Of a stretch of 64,000 nt of DNA, positions 19,860-30,864 are shown in pieces (positions within the stretch are counted from its first letter, which is position 1; the number at the start of each line of letters is the position of its first letter). The stretch comes from Ariolimax columbianus (lineage: Eukaryota > Mollusca > Gastropoda > Stylommatophora > Arionidae). The translations under genes and the position numbers were made by a program. Below the pieces are notes generated by a model. That model searched no databases and was not told the DNA's origin. It saw nothing but the letters and a program-made list of their open reading frames with translations. The DNA is taken from the NCBI GenBank assembly GCA_036924085.1, contig JAVGWX010000003.1:113877764-113941763 (forward strand), written 5' to 3'.

Positions 19860-20690
19860 AGTAGCTATATTCTCATGCCTTCTGGTACCAAAAGGCACAC
19901 GAGAAGGACCTCCAGTAACTAAGGTTGGGCCTTTGAGGGAGCCCGGCACTGCACCTGCCTGATTGTCTATCACAGGCCGAGTGCCATAGCGTTTTGTTAA
20001 TATAGACATACTCCCATATTGCGAAAATGCGTGACAACCTGATTGCTGTGGTGCGCCTCTTGGATAGTTGCATCCGTCTTCAGCACCTTAAAGTTGCTTG
20101 GACAGACTGTGGTCTTGCTCGATAGGGCGTGATGATAATGATGGACTTATGGACCCATTTTCGAGTCTCCCCGTAGGGAGGCAGTCCGTCTGTGTCCCAG
20201 GATCGTCACCTCCTGCCAGAAACGCAGCATTTACATGTGAATGGGGTATCTCCTTTAGAATTCTCGGCTCCTCTGCAGTGATAGTACGCCTAGCATTCCC
20301 CGCCACATAGAAAACACAAAATCGCAGAGGTGCAATGTCCGCTGGCCTGCACCTCTTCGATGTCCATTGGATTGACTGATATATGACAAAAGTAAAGAGC
20401 GAGGCAAGAATGCATTTAACCCATGAAGTAGGGTTGGATTGGTTTAGCCCAGAGCGTGTACCACTCGCCGGCGGGTTCTGCAGCTCCACCTAAAGGGCCC
20501 CACTTGCTCCTCGGCCTCTTAGTCTGGCCCCTCTCCAAGGACCTGTCGGGCTTGAGTGTCCCTAACAGGAGTAAAACTCCCGCCGGCATAGCTCCCTGGA
20601 TCACTGGGACACGCAAGCTCTCCAGCCCCTGTCAAGAGAGGGTTCTCTATCTAAAGATGACCATGATTTGGCAGCATTGCAGTAAAGTTT
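19860..20690 (-). pseudogene. LINE A 5' region with Cys-rich finger
   Basis: The minus-strand sequence ~20320-20205 encodes GGEC, an in-frame TAG, AYYHCRGAENSKGDTPFTCK and CCVSGRR then TGA: a Cys/His pattern reminiscent of a small PHD-like or zinc-knuckle finger. The same layout, TAG included, is in LINE B. Downstream VPGSLKGPTLVTGGPSRVPF parallels LINE B PGPTPRRGPPLTTGGHPP. The sequence from 20460 to 20690 is probably 5' UTR. Confidence 0.65.
20050..20092 (-). other. SINE-core-like segment in LINE A
   Basis: The minus strand reads GTGCTGAAGACGGATGCAAC followed by AGAGGCGCACCACAG. SINE1 has TGCTGAAGTCGGATGCACTG and ACAGGCGCAAA. 16 of the first 17 bases match. It sits just upstream of the endonuclease, at the same place as in LINE B. 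Confidence 0.65.
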
Positions 20691-20739
20691 GAACCGTCCC
20701 GCTAATATCCGGAACATTCTGCTTCGGTCCTACAGGTGG

Positions 20740-21395
20740 CAGTGAAGGAGCAATCTGACAAAATGGCGCATGGCATGTAAGTGTGCCATAACCAGAGGTG
20801 CGTTATTAAATTTCTCATCGAAGAAAAAGTTGAATCAATTTACATTCATCGGCGATTGTTGAATTGGAGTGTCACAGAGTTTGCGCCAGATGAGTCCCAC
20901 GAGTGCTTACACAGGAACAGAAAGAACATAGCATTCAAGTCTGTCATGACCTCTTGAATCATTACGAGGACGAAGGTGACAGTTTCCTGGATCGCATCAT
21001 AACTGGTGATGAGACATGGTGCCACCACTACGACCCTGAGTCAAAACGGCAGTCCATCTAGTGGCGACATGTGATTTCTCCATTGAGGAAAAAGTTCAAG
21101 GCGCAGTCGTCAGCGGGTAAAGTGATGTACCACTGTCTTTTGAGATATGTAAGTAGTAAACCTTCTTGATTTCCTGGAACCTGGACAAACCATCATCTCT
21201 GATCGTGAAATTGCGAGCATGACTAAGCTCAAGGCTCGAATTTCCAAGGTAAGGCCAGAGAACAAAGACAACTTGTCCTTTGCAACACTATAAGACCAGG
21301 CTTCATACCAGCTTGCTTGTCTATAAGGCGCTTCATTTGGCCACCATGGTAGCGTTTACCCTTCTGCATCTCACTTTAAAAAAGTATTTTTGGCA
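20740..21395 (+). pseudogene. Mariner-family transposase, decayed
   Basis: Fragments in order: CHNQRCVIKFLIEEKVESIY and IHRRLLN (N-terminal helix-turn-helix part), LLNHYEDEGDSFLDRIITGD with ETWCHHYDPESKRQS (first catalytic Asp in GDETW, 21008), KKFKAQSSAGKVM, LLDFLEPGQTI, LKARISKVRPENKD, and QHYKTRLHTS, where families have QHDNARPHTS. So the second catalytic Asp is replaced by Tyr (21289). Stops and frame changes are numerous. The spacing between the two sites (~94 codons) is right for mariner. No terminal repeats were identified. Confidence 0.9.
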
Positions 21396-21399
21396 GCAT

Positions 21400-21960
21400 A
21401 AGGTTGGCAGCATAAGGCTGGCATGCAAACTACGTGACCTGCCCAGCGGATCTGGGACTGCATCAGAATTGTATTGATATTAGGAATACCAGCTCTGTCA
21501 AGAACGGCGGTAACCGAGACCTGACTATTCCATTTGATCTTGATCGCCCTTATGAGGCATACTGTGTTAGACTGCTTTCACTTTCCAAGATTTACTTTGA
21601 TAATTGGACCAGTATAACTTTTTCCCGGAGCCGGCTGATGCAGGATTTCCGTTTTCTCCATGTTTAATATGTTCAAATCGTGTACGAAAGATTTGTCATA
21701 ATCTATCCACTTTATTCTGCAGATTAGCCTATGATGCAGCAATTATGAGCAAACAGACGTACCCTGAAGGTGTCTGGTCTTTCCTTAGTTTTTACTTAAA
21801 ACCTCCGAAAGTTAAACAATTTTGATATCGATTCCTATGCCCCCGTATCTTAAAGTATCACTCAGCAGGACAGAGAATATGATACTAAACAGAGTCTATG
21901 CAAGTGCACACCACTGTTTGACTCGACACAGACTATAACAGATATAGAGATATAACACAG
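21400..21960. other. No recognisable feature
   Basis: Unique sequence after the mariner remnant, possibly including its 3' UTR. Three short plus-strand open frames have no domain. Confidence 0.45.
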
Positions 21961-21964
21961 TATG

Positions 21965-22185
21965 TACGTAGCATGCCATTTGCTGAACATCGCTTGTTAC
22001 AACCGCCAACCTATTTGGCTGTTATAAGTTTCTTTGCAGGTGTGCAGTAAGGTAAGTTGTCATTACTTTTCTTACGTGGAAGAGCGATCTCACCGGGAAA
22101 TAAAATGCCGTGTCTGCCAAACTGGACACGGCGGGATTCGAACCGTGTGTGTTGGGATTATTTCACAGCTAGACCATGCTGCTCT
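21965..22185 (-). mobile_element. tRNA-headed SINE (third family)
   Basis: The minus strand starts AGCATGGTCTAGCTGTG (A-box-like), then GGTTCGAATCCCGCC (B-box), GTGTCCAGTTTGGCAGACA, then a body ending near AACATCGCTTGTTACAACCG (plus reading). The body recurs at 56105-56245, and the TTTGGCAGACC segment and B box recur at 32.1 kb. Confidence 0.75.
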
Positions 22186-22187
22186 TT

Positions 22188-22225
<38 letters not shown>
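22188..22225. repeat. (CA)n microsatellite
   Basis: About 19 CA units directly abutting the MITE 5' end. Confidence 0.97.
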
Positions 22226-22230
<5 letters not shown>

Positions 22231-22544
22231 CGTGTTTAAATTAAACTGGTCCAACCCGCAACAGGTGAACATAAGTACGATGGCATCACTTCTGGTGTAA
22301 ACAGCACATACCAACCGTCAAGTTTGCAAATCACCGCTCGCTGATCAGCTCTGGACGGATTGATTCCGTATCCCACCCGCCATGTTTTCAACTGTCTGCC
22401 GAGGAATCTATGAGTCGGAGGATAATGACATTTTGCAAACTTGACGGTTGGTATGTGCTGTTTACATCAGAAGTGACGTCATTATGCGCATCGGAAGAAT
22501 GTTCATTTGTTGCAGTTTGGTCTGGTTTCATTTTAACACGCCTC

Positions 22545-22545
<1 letters not shown>
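22226..22545. mobile_element. Inverted-repeat MITE, ~320 bp, probably Tc1/mariner-type
   Basis: The left arm CGAGGCGTGTTTAAATTAAA ... TAAACAGCACATACCAACCG TCAAGTTTGCAAA (22226-~22332) is the reverse complement of the right arm (~22434-22545), giving ~105-bp arms and a ~100-bp centre. No transposase is encoded. The terminal CGAGGCGTGTT and the flanking TA/CA-rich DNA suggest a mariner relative; this is inferred. Confidence 0.85.

Positions 22546-22584
<39 letters not shown>
22546..22584. repeat. (TG)/(TA)n microsatellite
   Basis: GTGTGTGTATATATATATAT run following the MITE. Confidence 0.95.
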
Positions 22585-22588
<4 letters not shown>

Positions 22589-24625
22589 TCACAGATGCAC
22601 ACTGTAACCAAAGCTGTGGGAATCATATTTCCCAAACCTGAACAAAGCTTCATATCTTGCCTCCGTACAATACCAGTAATCTTCCTACACAATCCAGGCC
22701 ACAGACCAGAACGTGTAGTTTGCTAGCTAGGAGCAAACTGTTCACACAGCGTGAGAATAGCCCTGACACTAAACAGTCGTGGTAGTCTGTCGGGTCTGGT
22801 ATGCGCATCTTATAACTGAGACACGCTCACTGTTTTTCTGGTGCCTACCTACACAGTAACCATTTTAACTATGGGTCACAACGATGGACCCACAGGCTAC
22901 ATGCGTCCACTAAGCCTTACACTGTAGCCCGATGTGTTAGTGTCATCATAGTGTGGAAGGAGGTTGAGGAAAATGACATGTTTCCGCATAGAGAAACAAT
23001 GGCGATACTAAAAACACAAATGTGATCAGACGTCCAATTCAGAGAGAATAACAAATAAATAACAACTAGAATCCAATCGACTGCTAATTCACGCTTACAA
23101 CACAAGACGTTATGGCTACATGGTAGGCGAAAAACCGAAAGACAAATAGATAGATGACATAATATAAGTCCTACAACACGGTTTTACGAAAACCGACGAA
23201 ACACTTAGCACCCCAAAGAAAGGGGACGCTAAGTTCCCCAAGCTGATCGGCACAAGTGAACGCACGAGTCAAGTGATAAATAACAAAAGGGCTGCGATAA
23301 ACAAACAAATACTTTGTAGAATTTGACATCGTTTTCTTCCTCTTGTTTCCAATAAAAACGTTTTATCCTTTCCTTTTCTATGTGGTATAATAATACACAT
23401 ACTAATGATACTTTAATTTTGTTGTATATAGTGATAGACCAACAACAAAAAGCAGCGAAGAAAGTGGCTGTAATAATCAATGTTGTTTATCTAGAAAAAG
23501 AAAACAAACCACTAGTTCATCCACTGAAAAATGTTCAAACTACTCGGATGAAATACATGAACTAAGCATTAGGGCAGAAATAACACAGCAAGCTAATGTC
23601 AGCTGGTTGTATTTCTCACAGATGCAATATTAGTTCTGCAAATCCCCAAAATTGATAAACTGTAGAGTTTTCTAAAGCCTTAGACAAACTAAACACCAAA
23701 AGAAGGATAGTACCACAGCTGATATTTATTAGCAATAGACAGAACAACATGAAAGCAGAAAGAACAATCTCCTTCCAGAAAAAATATTCTCTTATCTAAG
23801 TTATAGGGAAAGTTGACCAAAAGAATAATAACTATCACTGCTTTGATTGAACAGCGGAGGCTAACATGTTCCGCATGAGAACAGGACATAACGTATTGAA
23901 TAAGCACACACACACACACATAGACTAAAACTGGCTGATTTGCACATGTGGACAAATAGCACAGAGAGTCGAACCTATCCTACAAGACTAGTTTATGCTT
24001 AGACACTTGTGTGCTGAGCACTGGCCACTGAAACGAGCTTCGACACAAAGCTATAGGAGCGTTGAAGCCATAGTTAGTCAGATAATTGAACACTTGTCTG
24101 CCACATAAACAACGTGGTGAACGAGTAGAAGAAGAACGTTCTTTCAAACATAGAAGGGTACTCTAAACTCAACAGCGTTTGACCTGAGCGAATGGTGGGT
24201 TGTGCTTAGTCATTCTACCTTAAGTGGCTAGATACAGCTATCCGTCCATAACATGTGGCACAAACCAAATTCTCGACGGTCATTCACAGTCCTTTCTGAA
24301 AACTATCGCTTATACAAGCGAAGTCAAGAGAAACCACTTTTCGACCAAAACGGTCTTTATCAAGTGAACATGTAAGATTTATTGTCAATAGGCTCTTGAG
24401 GCACGAATATTATCTTCATTATACAGACGTGCCATTACAATGCGGGCTTACGCCTAATTTCTTTACTTCATGTGGTCCTTAGTACACTGGCTTGACTTCA
24501 GGCGACGCGTGGGTCATTGGGTGATCCTTGGGCCATTTAAGACTTTAAGTGGCCCTATGACCATTAACTTTAACGACTCTCAAGGTGGCCTGAGAACCTG
24601 TGATAGGTAGTAGAAGTCTACACAG
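22585..24625. other. ~2 kb without recognisable genes
   Basis: Unique-looking DNA. Short open frames on both strands (62-88 codons) carry no identifiable domain. A short (CA)8 lies at 23909. I see no RNA gene or repeat. Confidence 0.5.
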
Positions 24626-24629
24626 ACAG

Positions 24630-24652
24630 ACGGACAGACGGACGGACGGACG

Positions 24653-24722
<70 letters not shown>

Positions 24723-24741
24723 TAGATAGATAGATAGATAG
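24630..24741. repeat. (GACG)n-(GACA)n-(GATA)n microsatellite
   Basis: Tetranucleotide run grading from GACG to GACA to GATA. Confidence 0.97.
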
Positions 24742-26865
24742 TGCCGTCTTCAGATCGAAAGCTAGTGAAGAAAGAGTGTCAGGGCCAGGTGAAACATACT
24801 TATCAAAAAGTAGAAATCGATACTGTAATCGTTATAGTGGTAAGCTTACTAGGGAGCTTCGCATTGCGTTAAAGAAAGGGGGACATAGATCCGTCTTCTT
24901 AAGAACGTGTCGGGGTGTAAAAAGAGCCACCGTAACCGGCTACCAAAGACACGTTAGAGTTAACTCAGCATGAGTAACTTCGAAGAACCGAAAGTTGAGT
25001 GTACATCGATTAACAACAAATGAACTTACTAGTAAACCAGACACATGAAATCAATAATGACTTTAGGTAATGATTGCCTCTCTCGTGTTCCGATAGGGGA
25101 TATAGTGAGTCCTCGTGACCTTAAAGTTATATGCATATCTAGTGGGAGTCTTAAAAACAGGACAAGCCAAAGGTTAAAGATCATATCAAATACGATACAA
25201 ACATGCTGCCCTACAAACAGGTGGGAACATACCAGGATACAGTACAGCAAATCAAACTTCTCAGTATCTTCAACATTATCTTTACATCATCATCTTCTCG
25301 GTTTCTTCAACGTCTTCTTCTGATATAGTAGTAGCATAGCGTTGCTTGGTAACGATGTGTCACTCACGTGAGATTATTCAGACTAAACATGTCAATGCAG
25401 AATGAAAATTAATCTGTGAAACAAATACAGAATCGGGTACAGAGTTTAGTGTCTCGAACTGAAAGGTGAAATAAACAGTAGAACGTGTGCTCCAATTATG
25501 CCAACTCCACGAAAGCATCAAAATGACAGCATAGTTCACTCAAACCAAAAGTGTGATTCGTTGTTTTGTAGACGAGAGAAGCGCAAGTCCCACTGCTATA
25601 TTAATGACAAACATAATGTGATTATTTGACAGCTATCCACGAGCAACATCCTCAAAGCCACTTGTCTACATCAAGTCAACTGTGTCCAACTTGAACTGCG
25701 TCGCTTCTCTTCTACATTGAGGTAATGAGGTTTGCCAGAGAAAGCGTCAGACCATTCTACCCGCTGCCTTCTACTGGGCATGGTTCTAGTATAGTCCGCT
25801 GATAGATTGTGTTATATTGTTCCCCTAGAAGACTTTGGGCCATCTCCAGGTCTGGATCCACGAGTCTTTGCTTTCCGTGATTGTCGTGGCTGTCAATCTT
25901 CTTTCATTCTGCAATCTTATTTCATTCTGCAATCTTCTTTCAATCTGCAGGAATTATCGAACCACAATATCATTAGTTTCATTCCAACTTGTACCCTTTT
26001 TTAAAATTATAAACAGCCAAACTCGTGCATTAAAAAATTTACCTTAATCTTTCCGGTGACATCAGATGATGGCAATCTCAGACGATAATTTCCCGCTGTA
26101 GGCACCATTACAAGTTTTTTTTGTACCGAAAATACAGTCGTGTCATTGCCGGAAAGAAATCACATTGCTAGGAAAGTGCTGAAAGATAGCGCGTAAAATA
26201 AGATCCTAAGTCGTAAAGTTTGCACATTTATATTGGAACACGTGAGTATTTCTACCCGTCTCCAAATGTTGTTCTGATCTTCTAATGGGTGGTAGAGGCT
26301 TCTTTCATTGCAGCAGGGAACAGAAGCGGGAAAAACTTGTTAGACCGGTGATTGAAAAGTCAAAGTTCATTTCAACACACATCGAACAAGACGATGGAAT
26401 ACCTATATTTAACTAAATTGAAATGTTTGTAGAATTATATAGAAACATTTGTTAGAATTTTACACATTCGAAGAAGCACACATGTGGTACACACGAGATA
26501 TAAACAATCAGTCCGTTGTAAGCTTTAGAGCATAGCGTTGTTGGTCCAGCAGCATTCGTGCCATGGAACGGTATTTGCATGTGTTGATCAGTTGTTGTCT
26601 AGTGCCATGTGCAGTGTTCCCTTTATCTGGCATCGGGGGGAAGCAGTATGTCGTAAAAGGCTAGATGCTTCAACATGTAAAACCATTTTTAGACAAATCG
26701 TTACTAGAAGAGGTTGATTATTGACTTCCCGTAGGAAGTCGGTCAGCTGTAGTGGCAGTCGTCTGCTCAGACATGGAGTGAAAAGTCTAAATCGATCTTC
26801 AATCAATGAATTCAAAGTAGGATGGGTTGTTTTGATTTTGGTGATGTGTTTGTGAAGGACGGTTG
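24742..26865. other. ~2.1 kb without recognisable genes
   Basis: Mixed sequence. A small tandem CTTTCATTCTGCAATCTTAT repeat lies at ~25905-25950. Open frames under 105 codons have no recognisable domain. Confidence 0.5.
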
Positions 26866-26867
26866 GC

Positions 26868-27010
26868 CCATAGATTAGCATACTTTGTCTCATAACCAAA
26901 GAAGCGTGGGTTCAAAATCTCGGCACGATATATGGAGGTTTTTTTTCTATCAAGGGTAAAATGCATATCTAGCCCGTATTCATCATGCGACTACAGGAAC
27001 AAACGGCTTG
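26868..27010 (+). repeat. Degenerate tRNA-like SINE fragment (family with 41.3 and 58.9 kb)
   Basis: A tRNA-like head GGCCCATAGATTAGCATAC ... GTGGGTTCAAAATCTC is followed by a T-run, AATGCATATCTAGCCCG and TGCGACTACAGGAAC. The latter recurs at 41340-41410 (AATATAAATCTAGCTCAC, TGACTACTGCAGGAA). Confidence 0.5.
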
Positions 27011-27101
27011 TATTCCTATGACCAATACTGGTGGCTAAGTAAGGAAAGGGGGATAGAAGACTCTACCCCTCAGGGTAGAAGAGGAGTGGCTAAGTACGGT
27101 A

Positions 27102-27372
27102 AAGTAAAGTAAAGTAACCCATTATTCTCGTAGGGGTGTGAGGTGTTAGCGATCTCACATTTCAAACGCTCGGCTATATGAGGGCGGTAGCCATCTTCTC
27201 TCCCTCGCCGCTTTTACTTCCCAGACAGAACCGGTACCCATTTATGGCTGGGTCGACACGGGAGCCGTTGCGGTCTGAAAAAAAACATTACTGCCTCAAC
27301 TGGGGAATGAACCAAGGACCACTTATATGCGAAGCCAGCGCGCTAGCCACTGCGTTACGCGGCTCCATAGGT
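27102..27372 (-). mobile_element. tRNA-headed SINE with (TTACT)n tail
   Basis: The minus strand starts GGAGCCGCGTAACGCAGTGG (A box TAACGCAGTGG), GCGCGCTGGCTTCGCATATA, then B-box-like TTGGTTCATTCCCC, a body through CCATAAATGGGTACCGG, and a tail of TTTACTTTACTTTAC (27102-27118). It looks like a tRNA-derived SINE rather than a functional tRNA, since acceptor-stem pairing is absent. Confidence 0.75.
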
Positions 27373-27870
27373 AAGGTAGAAGACTCTACACCTCAGGGTA
27401 GAAGAGGAGTGGCTAAGTAAGTAAGGATGGTAGAAGACTCTATACCTCATGGTAGAAGACTCTACACCTCATGGTAGAAGAGGAGTGGCTAAGTAAGGTA
27501 GAAGACTCTACACCTCAGGTTAGAAGAGGAGTGGTAAGTAAGGTAGAAGACTCTACACCTCAGGTTAGAAGAGGAGTGGCTAAGTAAGGTAGAAGACTCT
27601 ACACCTCAGGTTAGAAGAGGACTGGCTAAGTAAGGTAGAAGACTTTACATCTCACTATTACAAAAAGGAGTGGCTAAGTAAGGTAGAAGACTCTAAACCC
27701 CATGGTAGAAGAGGAGCAACTAACGTAGAAGACTCTAAACCCCATGGTAGAAGAGGAGCAACTAACGTAGAAGACTCTACACATGCAGGTAGAAGATAAG
27801 TGACTCAGTAAGTACGTTAGAAGACTCTACACCTCATGGTTCGAGGAGGAGTGGCTAAGTATATATGAAG
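27372..27870. repeat. ~45-bp minisatellite, ~10 irregular units
   Basis: Units GGTAGAAGACTCTACACCTC + AGGTTAGAAGAGGAGTGGCT + AAGTAA, with variable length; a stray unit lies at 27050-27095 on the other side of the SINE, so the SINE may have landed inside the array. Confidence 0.88.
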
Positions 27871-28865
27871 GACAATTTTTAAAATTGTGCAAAGCTAAAT
27901 AAGGACTTTTCTCCCCAAAAGCCATTTACACTGAACATCCACACCGCCCTGAATGGATTGTAGCCGGAAAATGTTCACTTGATGTTTACTGACCTGTTCT
28001 ATAGAGCTGCCAAATAAACGTTGTTCGTTACGACACGGCCACGTTTTTATATTATACCTAATACCCCTGACAGTTTTCAGTTCCTTGAACCAACGTTCTC
28101 CTGACCACTAGTTTTCAACATTATTAACATGCAACAACATAATAAAGGTCCCTATACAGGCAATGTTTTTAATGGCATATGGTTGGAGTGGCTAATGGAC
28201 TGAAGGGGAAAATAATTTTCTGTCCCCTTTTCGTTCCGATGTGAAGCATATTTTAACTGCAGCTGGTTAATGTATCTGTATAGTAGCTCTTGCAGTAGTT
28301 GATTATAATTGAGATGCGTTTGTTTTTTTTAACTAACCCCCACGCACAACCACCATTTATCACCTTTAGGACACTCTTTGTAGATGGCAGTGGCCCTGTT
28401 CTTTCAGCTTAGGTACCTCTTGATCGCGAAAATTAATGTCTGAATTCTGAACTGACTGAATGTGGTTTGATATAACAATACAGACATATGGTTACATGAA
28501 ATGTCGCTCGCCATGTTTTTGTTTCTAACGATCGATATCACTACACACCGGGCATACCTATATGTGTTCAGTCTCTTACATCAAATAGTGCAAGGTCTGG
28601 ATGGTTAGGGTCCTTGTAGCTCGCTGGTCGAACACTCTCCTGCTCCGTCCTTGAATGCGCCCCCCCCCCCCCCCCCCTCCGCTTGAACATCGCTTTATGA
28701 CGAAACTTTACAGCCTGTGGAGTGCTGATGCATTTATTTCGGTGTCGTCATCCAGCAGACGACCGTTGATTGTTTTGAACATGTCACTCCTATCAATCAC
28801 GAACGTGCCCATGATGCGAACTTGTCAAGTCAAGATGTCAGCTCTTTCAATGTCCTGTTGTTGTT
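27871..28865. other. No recognisable gene; C-run
   Basis: Unique sequence; 18-C homopolymer at 28660-28677. Nothing else identified. Confidence 0.5.
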
Positions 28866-28870
28866 GTTGC

Positions 28871-29008
28871 TCAGATGTTTGCCTCACTAGTTTCTACTGG
28901 CGGAGGCGCGCCATTTTCCATCCCAGACCGTAGTCCATTGGGCGATATCAGGACGCATAAACCAGTGTTTGGATGCATGTGTGCGTCTGTATGTATCTAT
29001 GCTAGGTT
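28871..29008 (+). repeat. Young dispersed repeat, copy 1
   Basis: The segment from AGATGTTTGCCTCACTAGTT through GGCGGAGGCGCGCCATTTTC to AGGACGCATAAACCAGTG is nearly identical to 32141-32275 (only a handful of differences over ~135 bp). Function unknown. Confidence 0.85.
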
Positions 29009-29582
29009 TGTGCGCCCTCAGAAGATAGCCCAACCAAAGTGCAATGGAAAGGCCCCACCATGAGGGCGCGTGTGAAAGTTGTGCAAGAGTGTGACTGTAG
29101 GACAGAGTCAAATGAAACAGAGTGAGGTGAGAGGGGAGAGACGAGTTGCCCCCAGGGTGAAACCTTTGTGGAGGCTGGAGTTTTAGCAAGGGAACGAGTT
29201 TCTTCCAGACAGACTGTGATGGGAGCGACGTTCTATAAAGGACATGCTACATGATGATTTAAATATTTTTATAATATCTACTTATAACATTTAAAAACCA
29301 CACATAAACGCCATCGAAGCACAATTTTAAGTCACGCAGAACCTCCTTCTTGTTTAGAAGTTATTAGGATCAAACTTCAACCCCTGGATATTTGAGGCGA
29401 CAACAGCCGCTATCCACTCGTACCTCCGCCATCACTTGTGAAGTACGGTTTGCGCGTCAGCCAGTCAGTGACTTAACATTAGAGAACAACGGAACTAACG
29501 CTACGCGCATCTTTTAATACCCAAATGTAAAGGACACAGTATTCTCAGATACATTGTACGAGACATAATAACGGTATTTTTT
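29009..29582. other. No recognisable feature
   Basis: Unique-looking DNA; no domain in the 100-codon minus-strand frame 28887-29189. Confidence 0.45.
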
Positions 29583-30074
29583 ATTGTCTCCTTTGTAACT
29601 GGCAGAAGATAAGGATGATCAAATCAATCAGAAATCCACCAACAGAAGATAAGGATGATCAAATCAATCAGAAAGCCACCAACAGAAGATAAGGATGATC
29701 AAATCAATCAGAAAGCCACCAACAGTAACACCAGACGATTACCATAACATGAACAGACAAGAACAAACTGTTGCGCCTTAGAACAGGACACAACCGACTC
29801 CGCAGCCACATGTACACAAAAATGAAGATTGGCAACTCAGCCATGTGTACATGCGGACAGGCGACCCAGACAGCAGAGCACATACTGCAAAACTGCCCCA
29901 AATATGATATACAGAGAAAATCTCACTGGCCCATAGAAACAACACTGGAAGAGAAACTTTATGGACCTGTATGTGAACTACAAAAGACAGTGAAGTTTAT
30001 ACAAGAGACAACATTGCAGATATAGACAATATTTTAAAGCGAACGAAAGAAGAAGAAGAAGAATTGTCTCCTTT
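29583..30074 (+). mobile_element. LINE D: 5'-truncated I-group LINE, 12-bp TSD
   Basis: The insert is 29595-30062, flanked by ATTGTCTCCTTT at 29583-29594 and 30063-30074. It encodes (one base shift inside) DDYHNMNRQEQTVA, RLRTGHNRLRSHMYTKMKI, the finger CTCGQATQTAEHILQNCP and EEKLYGPVCELQKTVKFI: the C-terminus of ORF2 as in LINE A. It ends AAAGCGAACGAAAGAAGAAG and further GAA repeats. Its 5' end is a 40-bp triplication. Only the last ~85 codons of ORF2 are present, so it is dead on arrival. Confidence 0.92.
29601..29725 (+). repeat. 40-bp triplication in LINE D linker
   Basis: GGCAGAAGATAAGGATGATC-type units start at 29601, 29641 and 29681 (exact 40 bp). In frame they encode KIRMIKSIRKPPT, matching the single-copy LINE A linker MIKSMREFPTQ. 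This is the same linker that became the 41-bp array in LINE C. Confidence 0.92.
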
Positions 30075-30403
30075 TCGGGTATAAGACAGTTTTCGAGCAA
30101 GGGGTAGACCTCGGCGTCGATTGGATCGAGGGTGTCTAATACTCTCAGAAAGTTTACACCTACCGACAGAGCACACGCGTCCCACTAGGCCATTACTAGA
30201 AATCTACGCATCCAGCGTCTTCGTGACGCAGTATAGCAAGGGCAGTAGGACAAACAAGAAGCAGAAAGCATTCAGAAATACATGACTTTACCGGATCCAT
30301 CAAGTAGCACCAATAAAGTCAGAAAAAGGAGCGAAGAATTGAACGCCTAATATGCCAGACATGTGATAAGAAACTACTATGAAAGATTGGCTTTCTCATC
30401 AAT
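30075..30403. other. No recognisable feature
   Basis: Unique-looking sequence; GAAGAAG at 30045-30062 belongs to LINE D. Confidence 0.45.
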
Positions 30404-30660
30404 GTGTATGCTATCTCATCATGGAGCATGGCTACCTCACCATGTAGTATGGCTACCTCGCCATGTAGTATGGCTATCTCACCATGTATTATGACTACCC
30501 CAACCTGTAGTATGACGACCTCCCATGTAATATGGCTATCCCAACATGTAGTATGGCTACCCCAACATGTAGTATGGCTACCTCACCATGTAATATGGCT
30601 ACCCCAACTTGTAGTGTGGCTACACCACCCTGTAGTATGGCTACCTCACCATGTAGGTAC
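30404..30660. repeat. ~21-bp minisatellite, ~12 units
   Basis: AGTATGGCTACCTCACCATG variants. 21-bp spacing keeps a plus frame open (MATSPCS then VWLPQH repeats after a shift). Not judged coding. Confidence 0.9.
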
Positions 30661-30694
30661 TTTAAACTACAAACATTTAAACAAATATGGTCAG

Positions 30695-30832
30695 GATTGT
30701 GGTGGTGGTAATAGTAGTATTAGTGGTTGTAGTGGTAGAAGTTGTAGTAGTAGTTGTGGTGGTAGTAGTAGTATTAGTGGTTGTAGTGGTAGAAGTTGTA
30801 GTAGTAGTTGTGGTAGTAGTAATAGTTATTGC
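30695..30832. repeat. GTA/GTG-rich repeat with 54-bp duplication
   Basis: Trinucleotide-type AGTAGTAGT sequence. AGTATTAGTGGTTGTAGTGG and GTAGAAGTTGTAGTAGTAGT occur twice 54 bp apart. It would encode a Ser/Gly/Cys run, most likely spurious. Confidence 0.88.
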
Positions 30833-30864
30833 CATTCATACGTGAGTTATGTGCAACTGACGAC

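Larger units (their letters stand above)
15410..20690 (-). mobile_element. LINE A: near full-length I-group (ingi/Nimb-like) LINE, dead
   Basis: Read on the minus strand, the element shows in order: a 5' region with a Cys-rich finger (~20320-20205), the SINE-like core (20091-20050), an apurinic-type endonuclease (19840-19342), an RT N-terminal part (18160-17760), RT palm with YADD (17187-16936), thumb (16710-16390), RNase H (16270-15818) and a C-terminal finger (15797-15600). This order, with an RNase H domain, is that of the I group of LINEs. Stops and frameshifts occur throughout. It also contains an 88-bp x 7 expansion and a SINE1 insertion. Boundaries are approximate. It abuts a mariner remnant at 20.7 kb. 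Confidence 0.88.
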
